From Changchengzhania lutea (GTDB lineage Bacteria > Bacteroidota > Bacteroidia > Flavobacteriales > Flavobacteriaceae), in contig NZ_CP039456.1 in assembly GCF_006974145.1 (NCBI RefSeq), positions 3,720,499 to 3,784,498 on the forward strand: a stretch of 64,000 nucleotides of DNA, written 5' to 3'. Positions 7,879 to 16,051 of this stretch are shown one piece after another (within the stretch, counting starts at the first letter, position 1; each line of letters begins with the position of its first letter). The notes under the pieces were generated by a model. It made no database searches, had not been told where the DNA came from, and was given only the letters and a program-made list of their open reading frames with translations. The position numbers and the translations under genes were made by a program.

Positions 7879-9636
7879 ATGGAACATTTTGTAGTATCGG
7901 CTCGAAAATATAGACCTCAAACATTTAAGGATGTTGTGGGGCAGCAGGCTATTACAAATACCTTATTAAATGCTATTGAAAACAACCATTTGGCTCAAGC
8001 GCTCCTGTTTACAGGGCCTCGTGGTGTGGGTAAAACAACCTGTGCTCGTATTCTTGCTAAAATGATCAATAGCGATGGTACTGAAAGTGCCGACGAAGAT
8101 TTTGCTTTTAATATTTTTGAACTGGATGCCGCTTCAAATAACTCGGTTGATGATATTCGAAGTTTAACCGATCAAGTCCGTATTCCCCCACAGGTTGGTA
8201 ATTACAAAGTTTATATTATAGATGAGGTACATATGCTGTCTCAATCCGCCTTTAATGCCTTCTTAAAAACATTAGAGGAGCCACCTAAACATTGTATTTT
8301 TATTCTAGCAACTACTGAGAAACATAAAATTATTCCGACTATTTTATCGCGTTGTCAAATTTTCGACTTTAAGCGAATTACGGTCAAAGACGCCAAAGCG
8401 TATTTAAAATATATTGCAGGAGAACAAGGTGTAACTGCCGAAGATGATGCACTTCATATTATTGCACAAAAGGCAGATGGCGCTATGCGAGATGCACTAT
8501 CCATTTTTGATCGTGTCGTCAGTTTTTCGGGTAAAAGCTTAACGCGTCAGGCGGTGACAGAAAACTTAAATGTGCTGGATTACGAAACGTATTTTTCGAG
8601 TACCGATTTAATTTTAGAGAATAAAATACCAGATTTACTCCTTCAGTTTAACAAAACGCTTTCAAAAGGATTTGATGGTCATCATTTTATTGCAGGTCTC
8701 GCCTCGCATTTCAGGGATTTACTGGTGTGTAAATCACCAGAGACCATTGAACTTTTAGAGGTTGGTGAACAAACCCAAGAAAAATATTTAGAACAGTCCA
8801 TAAAAGCCTCACAGGAATTTCTGCTTCAAGGCATCCAACTGGCAAACGATTGTGATCTCAAATATAAAACCAGCAAAAACCAACGCTTACTTGTTGAGTT
8901 ATGTTTAATGCAGCTTGCCTCTATCACTTTTGATGGAGAAAAAAAAAATAGCAAACATTACATAATTCCACCCTCCTATTTTAAAAATAAAGGCATTACG
9001 CCTATTCCTATCACACGGCCTAAATCATCAGTTCCTGAAACTGCCCTAAGGGAAGATAACGAACCTTTGGATTCTAGTTCTAACACCAATCTGCCAATAA
9101 AGGAAGAAGCCGTTAAAGAACATATTGCCTCATTGCAGGTTAAGGAACCACCAAAGATTGTATTAAAAAAGGATGTAAAACGTGCGTCTGGATTGTCTTT
9201 AAGCAGTATTAGAGCTAAAAAGGAACATCAAATCAGGCAAATGGATGTGGTCGTTGATGAAGAAAATCTACCCAAGGAGCCATTTGCAGAAGACGATTTA
9301 ATTAAATATTGGAATCTTTTTATTGAAACTACCCAAAAGGAAGGCAAACATAATTTAGCGTCTATTCTGTCGATGGATGTACCAAAAGTTAAAGGGACTG
9401 CAGTGCATTTAGAGTTTCCAAATGCCACCAATAAAGTAGAATTAGAGCGTCAGCAATATGATTTATTAACGTTCTTAAGGAAGTCTCTTAATAATTTTGA
9501 TATTCATTTATCAATAGCAATTAACGAAGAACTAGATAAGAAATACGTTTACACGGATATGGAAAAGTTTAAAAAACTTGAAGAAAAAAATCCAGCGCTT
9601 GAGACTTTAAGGAAAACTTTCGATTTAGACATATAA
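7879..9636 (+). CDS. dnaX: DNA polymerase III subunit gamma/tau
   Basis: The clamp-loader ATPase that loads the sliding clamp on primed DNA. The 585-residue protein begins with MEHFVVSARKYRPQTFKDVVGQ. Walker A is GPRGVGKTT near residues 45-53, Walker B is IIDEVHMLS, the sensor/arginine-finger region is ILSRCQIFDF, and the lid domain contains GAMRDALSIFD. The segment between Walker A and DAASNN is short and has none of the four zinc-ligand cysteines seen in E. coli and B. subtilis DnaX. The C-terminal half is lysine- and proline-rich, then ends in a folded domain (LIKYWNLFIE onward) that would hold the polymerase-binding part. No frameshift motif was identified with confidence. Confidence 0.95.
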   Translation: MEHFVVSARKYRPQTFKDVVGQQAITNTLLNAIENNHLAQALLFTGPRGVGKTTCARILAKMINSDGTESADEDFAFNIFELDAASNNSVDDIRSLTDQVRIPPQVGNYKVYIIDEVHMLSQSAFNAFLKTLEEPPKHCIFILATTEKHKIIPTILSRCQIFDFKRITVKDAKAYLKYIAGEQGVTAEDDALHIIAQKADGAMRDALSIFDRVVSFSGKSLTRQAVTENLNVLDYETYFSSTDLILENKIPDLLLQFNKTLSKGFDGHHFIAGLASHFRDLLVCKSPETIELLEVGEQTQEKYLEQSIKASQEFLLQGIQLANDCDLKYKTSKNQRLLVELCLMQLASITFDGEKKNSKHYIIPPSYFKNKGITPIPITRPKSSVPETALREDNEPLDSSSNTNLPIKEEAVKEHIASLQVKEPPKIVLKKDVKRASGLSLSSIRAKKEHQIRQMDVVVDEENLPKEPFAEDDLIKYWNLFIETTQKEGKHNLASILSMDVPKVKGTAVHLEFPNATNKVELERQQYDLLTFLRKSLNNFDIHLSIAINEELDKKYVYTDMEKFKKLEEKNPALETLRKTFDLDI

Positions 9637-9646
9637 CTATTTAATA

Positions 9647-10219
9647 ATGAAAAATTTAATTATAATTATTTTTCTTATCTACACATTCAGTATCATGAAT
9701 TGTGACGGCAGATATCGTAGTCAAAAAAGCCATCAACAGGTACTGGTTGATAATAAGTTATTTGATTCTTTTTCAAAACAAGTACAATATATTCCTGAAG
9801 GTTATTCTGAAATTGTTACAGATACCATCCTAAATAATGGCTATCAAATAAAAATGAATTATCACTCTATTGAAACGGACTATGTTTTAGAGGAAAATCA
9901 AACTTTAAATCAAATAGAGACCGCTCACCATTATAAAGATTTTGAGGCACACCTCATGGTTTTAAAAGACGACCATTTACTTATTAATACATTAATAGAC
10001 AAATCTGATTTTAATAAATTCGAAAATCCATCTTTTTGGAAAAAGGCAATTATGCAGTTTTTATGGGTAGATTATGCACGCAGTGAAAATAACACGCTTT
10101 ATTTAAACACTTCTTTTTGTACACCAGATAATCAAGTTTGCAAAGACTTCGTTATCAAAATAAACGAAATCGGCAACTTAGAAATAGATGCAATTAATTT
10201 AGATGAACATATACTTTAA
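9647..10219 (+). CDS. Predicted lipoprotein, unknown function
   Basis: A 190-residue protein beginning MKNLIIIIFLIYTFSIMNCDG, a short signal peptide ending in a relaxed lipobox (IMNC). The mature part is acidic and has no motif that I recognise. It lies 10 nt after dnaX and 3 nt before miaE, so it is probably co-transcribed with both, although a functional link is not implied. Confidence 0.6.
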   Translation: MKNLIIIIFLIYTFSIMNCDGRYRSQKSHQQVLVDNKLFDSFSKQVQYIPEGYSEIVTDTILNNGYQIKMNYHSIETDYVLEENQTLNQIETAHHYKDFEAHLMVLKDDHLLINTLIDKSDFNKFENPSFWKKAIMQFLWVDYARSENNTLYLNTSFCTPDNQVCKDFVIKINEIGNLEIDAINLDEHIL

Positions 10220-10222
10220 ATT

Positions 10223-10804
10223 ATGCTAGGATTAATATTACCAACCGATCCCCGATGGGTAAACATCGTCGAAAAAAATATTGAAGAGATCTTAACAGAT
10301 CATGCGTTTTGCGAGCAGAAGGCTGCAAGCACCGCAATATCTTTAATAGTGAGTTTTCCTGAATATAGTGACTTGGTCCAAGAAATGACCGCTTTGGTTA
10401 AGGAGGAAATCAGCCATTTTAAAATGGTACATGATAAAATTATTGAAAGGGGCTGGACACTTGGTCGCGATCGAAAAGATGACTATGTGTCCCAATTGGT
10501 TACATTTTTCCCTAAAGGCGGTAGCAGAACCACACAGTTGGTGCACCGCTTACTTTATGCGGCTTTAATTGAAGCGCGAAGCTGCGAACGTTTTAGACTG
10601 CTTTCTGAAGCATTGAAAGAAAAAGAACTCGCCGAATTTTATAATAAACTAATGATTAGTGAAGCCAATCATTACACCATGTTTTTAGGATTCGCTCGAA
10701 AATATGGCGATAAGAAAGAGGTGGATGCTAAATGGCAAGAACTTCTACAATACGAGGCCGAAATTATTTCTAAGTTAGGCAAAAGTGAGGCCATACACGG
10801 TTAG
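10223..10804 (+). CDS. miaE: tRNA-(ms2io6A)-hydroxylase MiaE
   Basis: A di-iron monooxygenase that hydroxylates the isopentenyl side chain of ms2i6A at position 37 of tRNAs. The 193-residue protein has the ferritin-like four-helix arrangement with iron ligands visible as FCEQKA, KEEISHF (ExxH), EARSCERF and SEANHYTMF (ExxH). The start MLGLILPTDPRWVNIVEKNIEEIL is typical of the family. It lies 3 nt downstream of the lipoprotein gene. Its stop codon overlaps by 4 bp with the stop of the convergent outer-membrane protein gene. Confidence 0.92.
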   Translation: MLGLILPTDPRWVNIVEKNIEEILTDHAFCEQKAASTAISLIVSFPEYSDLVQEMTALVKEEISHFKMVHDKIIERGWTLGRDRKDDYVSQLVTFFPKGGSRTTQLVHRLLYAALIEARSCERFRLLSEALKEKELAEFYNKLMISEANHYTMFLGFARKYGDKKEVDAKWQELLQYEAEIISKLGKSEAIHG

Positions 10805-11328
10805 AATTTATAACCGATTCCTATTTGGATATTTGTATTTTTTGCATCAATACCTAGTTTATCATCAAAAATATTTGATAGACCATAGGTGTATCGTGCG
10901 TCTAAAAATAAAGAGTATGTGAGTTTATATTCTAAACCACCCACGGCAGAATATGCCATATTCCGAATCCCATCTTCATATTTATGGACTTTTAAACCAA
11001 TTTGCGGACCAGCAGCCACATGAAATTTTTCGCTTAATCTGAATCTTAGTAGAATGGGTGCTTGTATATAATCTAAATGCAAGGCTTCGGCATTGGCACC
11101 TTCGGCTGAAAATTGTATTTCTGGCACTAAAGCCATAGTTTTTGTTAGACCAATATTCGTAAAAAAACCAATATAAAAACTATTTCTGTGTTTGTTTGCC
11201 ATAATTGGCGTCGCGTCAAAGTCTAAATTTGAAATATTATACCCTGATCGAATACCATACTTCATGTCTTGTGAAAAACCGTGGTATGAGCAGGTCAACA
11301 TTAAAAGAACAAGTAGAATCTTTTTCAT
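10801..11328 (-). CDS. PorT-like outer-membrane beta-barrel protein
   Basis: A protein of 175 residues from the start MKKILLVLLMLTC at 11328. The frame is open 27 bp further upstream, but the longer form would spoil the signal peptide. The signal peptide ends near FSQ, and the rest alternates polar and hydrophobic residues with many aromatic and glycine residues, ending in a phenylalanine (IGIGYKF), as in small outer-membrane barrels (OMP_b-brl_2/PorT-like families). The role is unknown. It converges on miaE with a 4-bp overlap of stop codons. Confidence 0.7.
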   Translation of the reverse strand: MKKILLVLLMLTCSYHGFSQDMKYGIRSGYNISNLDFDATPIMANKHRNSFYIGFFTNIGLTKTMALVPEIQFSAEGANAEALHLDYIQAPILLRFRLSEKFHVAAGPQIGLKVHKYEDGIRNMAYSAVGGLEYKLTYSLFLDARYTYGLSNIFDDKLGIDAKNTNIQIGIGYKF

Positions 11329-11432
11329 AATTAAATAGTTTTGGGATATAACCAATTATAACTTAAAATACGCCAACGAATATATATTATAAAATTTATA
11401 TGATGATACTTTAACAGTTAAACCGCAAAATT

Positions 11433-12338
11433 TTACTGTGTATTACTGGAAACAGTATTGAAATAGACACTTTTAATAATGCCATCTGCTAATCCAATTT
11501 TAGGGACATAAATGTTCTTGGCGCCACTCCATTTCATCGCAGATAAATATATCCGCATCGCAGGAATAATAACATCTGCACGATCTTGATTTAAATCCAG
11601 TTCTGTAATACGCTCTTCATAAGAATAACTTTGTAAAATATGGTAATAAGAGGTTAAATAAAAATAAGTAAGCGGTTTTCCTAAGGCTTTGCCTGAAATT
11701 TTAAAAATCTTATTAATATTTCCTCCCGAACCAATAACTTCAATCTTATCGTAAAGTTCTGCGTTGGTATGGATCCATTGCTCCAATTCTTGCCAAGCTT
11801 CTTTTTTTACAATATCATTTAGCAGTCTAACGGTTCCTATTTTAAACGATTTTGAAGTCACCGATGTCCCTTGATGAATTACTGTAAATTCTGTACTACC
11901 ACCTCCTACATCAACATATAGGTATGTTTTGCTATTATCTATATACGTATGCAAATCTGTAGCTGCAATAATGGCTGCTTCTTCTTCGCCTCCAATAATG
12001 TCGATACTTATTCCAGATTGTGCTTTGACTAAATCCGCAACCTGTTGACCGTTAACTGATTCACGCATTGCAGAAGTGGCACAGGCTTTATATTTCACCA
12101 CTTTATGGGATTTCATGAGGAGCCTGAAAGCCAGCATGGTATCTAAAATACGTTGTGTGTTTTCCTTTGAAATTTTATCTCTTAAAAACACGTCAGTACC
12201 CAAACGGATAGGAACACGTACTAAGGAGTTCTTTTTAAATTGAACAGGTTTTCCTTTTTGTTCAATGATATTTGATATAAGTAATCTTACGGCATTTGAT
12301 CCAATATCGATGGCCGCGTACTTTTTTATTGTAAGCAT
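11433..12338 (-). CDS. Exopolyphosphatase, Ppx/GppA family
   Basis: A 301-residue ASKHA-fold phosphatase that probably degrades polyphosphate (or pppGpp). Phosphate-binding motif 1 is AAIDIGSNAVRLLI at residues 8-21 and motif 2 is VDVGGGSTEFTV; GEEEAAI is the usual intervening motif. It contains only the Ppx/GppA catalytic core and lacks the C-terminal HD-like domain of E. coli Ppx (about 510 residues). It lies one nucleotide after ppk1, so synthesis and breakdown of polyphosphate are encoded in one operon. Confidence 0.9.
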   Translation of the reverse strand: MLTIKKYAAIDIGSNAVRLLISNIIEQKGKPVQFKKNSLVRVPIRLGTDVFLRDKISKENTQRILDTMLAFRLLMKSHKVVKYKACATSAMRESVNGQQVADLVKAQSGISIDIIGGEEEAAIIAATDLHTYIDNSKTYLYVDVGGGSTEFTVIHQGTSVTSKSFKIGTVRLLNDIVKKEAWQELEQWIHTNAELYDKIEVIGSGGNINKIFKISGKALGKPLTYFYLTSYYHILQSYSYEERITELDLNQDRADVIIPAMRIYLSAMKWSGAKNIYVPKIGLADGIIKSVYFNTVSSNTQ

Positions 12339-12339
12339 A

Positions 12340-14415
12340 TTAATTTTTCAACTTTTCTAAATAATAATCATAAAGTGCAAATTGCGACCTTAGTTTTGGC
12401 TTATCGTTTTTTCTATATTTATTTTCTTGTGAAGCGTTTAAAACCCGAGCTTTTACATTATCGTCCCAAGTGATATTGAATGTGTCAATGATCTCTTTCT
12501 TAATATCTTCATCATAAATTGGGCAACTGACCTCTACTCTATTATCTATGTTTCTAGTCATCCAATCTGCCGATGAAATATATATTTTAGTATTCCCATT
12601 ATTCCCGAAAATATAAACCCGTGAATGTTCCAAAAATTTATCAACCACACTAATGGCTTCAATATTTTCGCTCATGCCTTTCACACCAGGAATCAAACAA
12701 CAAATCCCCCTAACAATCATTTGAATTTTTACTCCGGCATTACTTGCCTCATAAAGTTTATCAATCATTGGATAGCTTGATATACTGTTCATTTTTAATC
12801 GAATAGAACCGCCAATTCCATTTTTGGCATGTTCAATTTCTGTATCTATTAATTTCGACAGTGCGTTTTCTGTATAATGCGGCGACGTGATTAAATGCTT
12901 ATAGCGATAGATTTTATAATTGACATTGAAGAATCTAAATATTTTATTAACATCTTTTAATATACTCTGGTTGGAAGTAAAAAGTGTATGATCTGTATAA
13001 ATTTTTGCTGTAGATTCATTAAAATTTCCCGTGCTTATAAAACCATATCTTTTGTTTTTACCTTCTTCTTCACGTTCGATCACGCACATTTTACTATGCA
13101 CCTTTAATCCTTGAACTCCAAAAATCAAGTTTACGCCCTCATCTTCCATTTGTTGGGCATAATCAATATTGGCTTGCTCATCAAAACGTGCACGCAATTC
13201 TATAGATACCGTAACCGCTTTACCATTAATAGCAGCATTAATGAGCGAACTGGCAATATGCGAAATTTGAGCAAGACGATAAATAGTAATTTTTATAGTC
13301 TTCACTTGCGGGTCTAAAGCGGCTTCTCTTAAGAATTTAACGATATATGAAAAAGTTTGATACGGCGCATGAAGCAGATAATCTCTCTTTGCTATCGCCT
13401 TAAAAATACTCTCTTCTAAGCTAAGTCCCTTTATAGGTAAGGCCTCAATTTTATTGTATAATAAGTCTGTTCTGCCAAGGCTTGGAAACCCCATGTAATC
13501 TCTACGATTGTGATAGCGACCACCTGGAATAATACTGTCCGTACTGTCAATCCCCATTTTAGACATCAAGTATTCTAGGGTTTCTTTATTAATTTTTTTA
13601 TCATATACAAAACGAACGGGTTCCCCCAATTGCCTGTGTTTCACACTATCTGAAATTTTATCAATAAAACTTTTACTTAAGTCACTCTCAAAATCCAGTT
13701 CAGCATCACGGGTGATTTTAATCATGTGTGCAGAGATTTCCTTATAGTTGAAAATATCAAAAATATCGCCCAAGCAATAACGCAATAAATCATCAATAAG
13801 AATAATAAAATCTTTATTGCCCTCTTTTGGCAACTCTACAAAGCGATTGATTGATTTTGGTATTTCGATCAGTGCAAATTGCCTTTTATCATCAGGCATA
13901 AGCATTCTAACAGCCAAATATGCAGCACTATCTTTTAAGTTTGGAAGCACTACCGATTCATTTAAAATAATGGTCACAAGCGCAGGACTTACATGCTTTA
14001 TAAAATAGTTTTTTATAAACTCATGTTGAATCTTATCTATTTGATTTTCATTAATTATGAAGATGTTATCCTCGGCTAATCGATTCCAGATAATCTTTAA
14101 AATCTTTAAACTTTCACTTTGCTGTTTAATGACTATTTGAGTGATTATTTCTAAGAGTTCCTTAGCTTTTATACCTCCTAATTCACTCTTACCTCCTTTA
14201 CCAGCTTCAACGATTCGTTTTACAGTGGCATACCTTACCTTAAAAAATTCATCTAAATTATTAGAAAATATTCCCAGAAATCGCAATCTTTCAATAAGCG
14301 GAACGGTTTCATCTGAAGCTTCTTGTAGCACCCGAGCATTAAATTGTAACCAGCTTATTTCTCTATTTATATAGCTATTCTTATGCTTTTCGGCTTTCGT
14401 CATTATCTCATTCAA
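12340..14415 (-). CDS. ppk1: Polyphosphate kinase 1
   Basis: PPK1 makes inorganic polyphosphate from ATP. The 691-residue length fits. The N-terminal domain starts with YINREISWLQFNARVLQEA. The catalytic phospholipase D-like core includes LLHAPYQTF, KITIYRLA, GVNLIFGVQGLKVHSKMCVIERE (with the autophosphorylated-histidine region), YGFISTGNFNEST, and the second histidine region LEHSRVYIFGN plus SSADWMTRNIDNRVEV. The start could be the first Met or Met5. It is followed directly by the Ppx/GppA gene, and sixA lies upstream on the same strand after 127 nt. Confidence 0.95.
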   Translation of the reverse strand: MNEIMTKAEKHKNSYINREISWLQFNARVLQEASDETVPLIERLRFLGIFSNNLDEFFKVRYATVKRIVEAGKGGKSELGGIKAKELLEIITQIVIKQQSESLKILKIIWNRLAEDNIFIINENQIDKIQHEFIKNYFIKHVSPALVTIILNESVVLPNLKDSAAYLAVRMLMPDDKRQFALIEIPKSINRFVELPKEGNKDFIILIDDLLRYCLGDIFDIFNYKEISAHMIKITRDAELDFESDLSKSFIDKISDSVKHRQLGEPVRFVYDKKINKETLEYLMSKMGIDSTDSIIPGGRYHNRRDYMGFPSLGRTDLLYNKIEALPIKGLSLEESIFKAIAKRDYLLHAPYQTFSYIVKFLREAALDPQVKTIKITIYRLAQISHIASSLINAAINGKAVTVSIELRARFDEQANIDYAQQMEDEGVNLIFGVQGLKVHSKMCVIEREEEGKNKRYGFISTGNFNESTAKIYTDHTLFTSNQSILKDVNKIFRFFNVNYKIYRYKHLITSPHYTENALSKLIDTEIEHAKNGIGGSIRLKMNSISSYPMIDKLYEASNAGVKIQMIVRGICCLIPGVKGMSENIEAISVVDKFLEHSRVYIFGNNGNTKIYISSADWMTRNIDNRVEVSCPIYDEDIKKEIIDTFNITWDDNVKARVLNASQENKYRKNDKPKLRSQFALYDYYLEKLKN

Positions 14416-14431
14416 ATTAAAAAATGTTTCG

Positions 14432-14439
14432 CAAATATA
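14432..14439 (-). promoter_or_regulatory. Candidate -7 element for ppk1-ppx
   Basis: The minus strand reads TATATTTG, matching TAnnTTTG, 17 nt upstream of the ppk1 ATG. No clear TTG at the -33 position. Confidence 0.4.
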
Positions 14440-14542
14440 TTCTATTTAAGTGTAAATGTATAGAAATATTTGATTATCAAAGTAGGCGATTTTACAACTA
14501 ATTATAAAGTATTAGATGTGAAATTTTTATTAAGAAATAAAG

Positions 14543-15028
14543 CTACTTTAAATCCCTTGGAAATATAGTCATCCTGGTAGTCCCCTTTTTCAAGTCTTGC
14601 CAATTGTCAATATCAAATTCTAAAATCGATAAGCCGCAAGTGGGGACATTTTCAATAGTATCGTTACCATAAGCATTCACAAACCAAGTAATGGCATGGT
14701 TATGTCCAAAAACCATGAGCGTGTTTACATTTGCAGTACAGTTTTTAACAACTTTAAGCAAGTCATTTCCAGAAAAATCGTAAAGATTATGATTCAGTTG
14801 TACGATATTTTTGTCAATATTAAGGTTGTCAATAAATATGCTAGCGGTGGTTTTTGCACGCATGGCATCGCTACTTATAAGTAAGTCTATGCTCTCACCA
14901 ACAGATTTAAAGGCTTTTGAAACCAAATCAGTATCTGTAAAACCGCGGGTATTTAAAGGCCTTTCGTGGTCTACTACATGATGCTTCCAAGAAGATTTAG
15001 CATGACGGACAAGTATTAATTTTTTCAT
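14543..15028 (-). CDS. sixA: SixA-type phosphohistidine phosphatase (histidine phosphatase superfamily)
   Basis: A 161-residue branch-2-like histidine phosphatase. The catalytic motif is LVRHAKSSW at residues 5-13, with RPLNTRGFTD following and the second histidine in MVFGHNHAITW. The length matches SixA, which removes phosphate from histidine phosphotransfer proteins such as ArcB Hpt or NPr in E. coli. The target in this organism is unknown. It precedes ppk1 on the same strand. Confidence 0.85.
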   Translation of the reverse strand: MKKLILVRHAKSSWKHHVVDHERPLNTRGFTDTDLVSKAFKSVGESIDLLISSDAMRAKTTASIFIDNLNIDKNIVQLNHNLYDFSGNDLLKVVKNCTANVNTLMVFGHNHAITWFVNAYGNDTIENVPTCGLSILEFDIDNWQDLKKGTTRMTIFPRDLK

Positions 15029-15475
15029 AAAATATAGATTAAAAGCAAATTTTATCGATTAAATGCGTATTTATTCATTTAAATTTACGTTATTTGACAT
15101 GGAAAGTTAGCAAATTTAATAATATAATTATTGTTTGAGTTAACCCATTTTATATGAACTAGTTAACTATCGAAAATAAAAAAGCAAGTTAATTTATGTT
15201 TCAATCACATAAAATCAAGCCTTTTATCGATTTTATTAGTGAGTTGGCACTTAAATTTGAGTAGGAACAATTATATGTTTTTTTTTGTTCTACCTATATA
15301 ATAAAGAAAGTTATGACCCCAAATCTAAATTTCAAATATGGAAGTTACAAGAACCTCCTTATTTGCCCTCCAAAGAACAAATTCCCTCATTTTTTGTATG
15401 TTTTAGTTTTTGTCATTCTTTAATTAGAAATAGATAAAGCTTATTTGTGGTTTAAATTATAATTAAATTAGAGTT
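15029..15475. other. 447-bp AT-rich intergenic region ahead of the adhesin cassette
   Basis: A divergent region between sixA and the secreted protein at 15476. No coding frame is convincing. It contains the stem-forming pair GTAGGAACAA (15261-15270) and TTGTTCTAC (15285-15293), two TTTTATCGATT motifs (near 15051 and 15220), and long T- and A-rich tracts. It should carry the promoters for both sides, but I cannot place them confidently. Confidence 0.5.
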
Positions 15476-16018
15476 ATGAAAAATAAATTAACTGTTACAC
15501 TTCGCGTATTTTTAATAGCCTTAGGTTTTTCACTTACTGCTGTTTACCCGTCTCATGCCCAAGACCGTGATATTTACGAATTGGAATTAACTAAGGATGC
15601 TAAAACAGCTTTTAAAACAAATAAAAAGAAGGGTTTAAAGAAAAATACAAAAAGAGCTGATTTTTACAACTTAGCCTTTAAAATTCATCCTTCTGTTTAT
15701 ATTCAGAATGTTAAAGTTATTGACCAGTCAAAAGGCAAAAAAGTTGTTAAAGCTATTTTCCAAAATACACAGTCATTTCGTCAGTTGAATAAGATGCATA
15801 ACCATCTAAAGGATGTTCAGTTTATAGAAGTACGTCTAACAACACCAAGTGATCTAAACAATGTATTAAACGTTTCAAATTTGGAGGTCTTTAATCAGCT
15901 TAAGTATATCATAATAAAAAGCCCTTTTTCATTAGATAATGAGAAAGTAAGCAAGTTTATAAAGACGGCACCTAATTCAAATATTAGGGTTTTTTATAAA
16001 AATGATGATCCATCTTAA
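15476..16018 (+). CDS. Small secreted protein of unknown function, first gene of adhesin cassette
   Basis: A 180-residue protein with a signal peptide (MKNKLTVTLRVFLIALGFSLTAVYPSHAQ). The mature protein starts with a strongly basic part (KDAKTAFKTNKKKGLKKNTKRAD) followed by a roughly 110-residue alpha/beta region ending FIKTAPNSNIRVFYKNDD. I do not recognise the family. It sits about 33 nt before the giant adhesin gene, which suggests that it is produced with it and may act at the surface or in the periplasm. No T9SS sorting domain is present. Confidence 0.6.
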   Translation: MKNKLTVTLRVFLIALGFSLTAVYPSHAQDRDIYELELTKDAKTAFKTNKKKGLKKNTKRADFYNLAFKIHPSVYIQNVKVIDQSKGKKVVKAIFQNTQSFRQLNKMHNHLKDVQFIEVRLTTPSDLNNVLNVSNLEVFNQLKYIIIKSPFSLDNEKVSKFIKTAPNSNIRVFYKNDDPS

Positions 16019-16051
16019 TAAAAGTATAAGGTGAATTTAAAACATAATATA

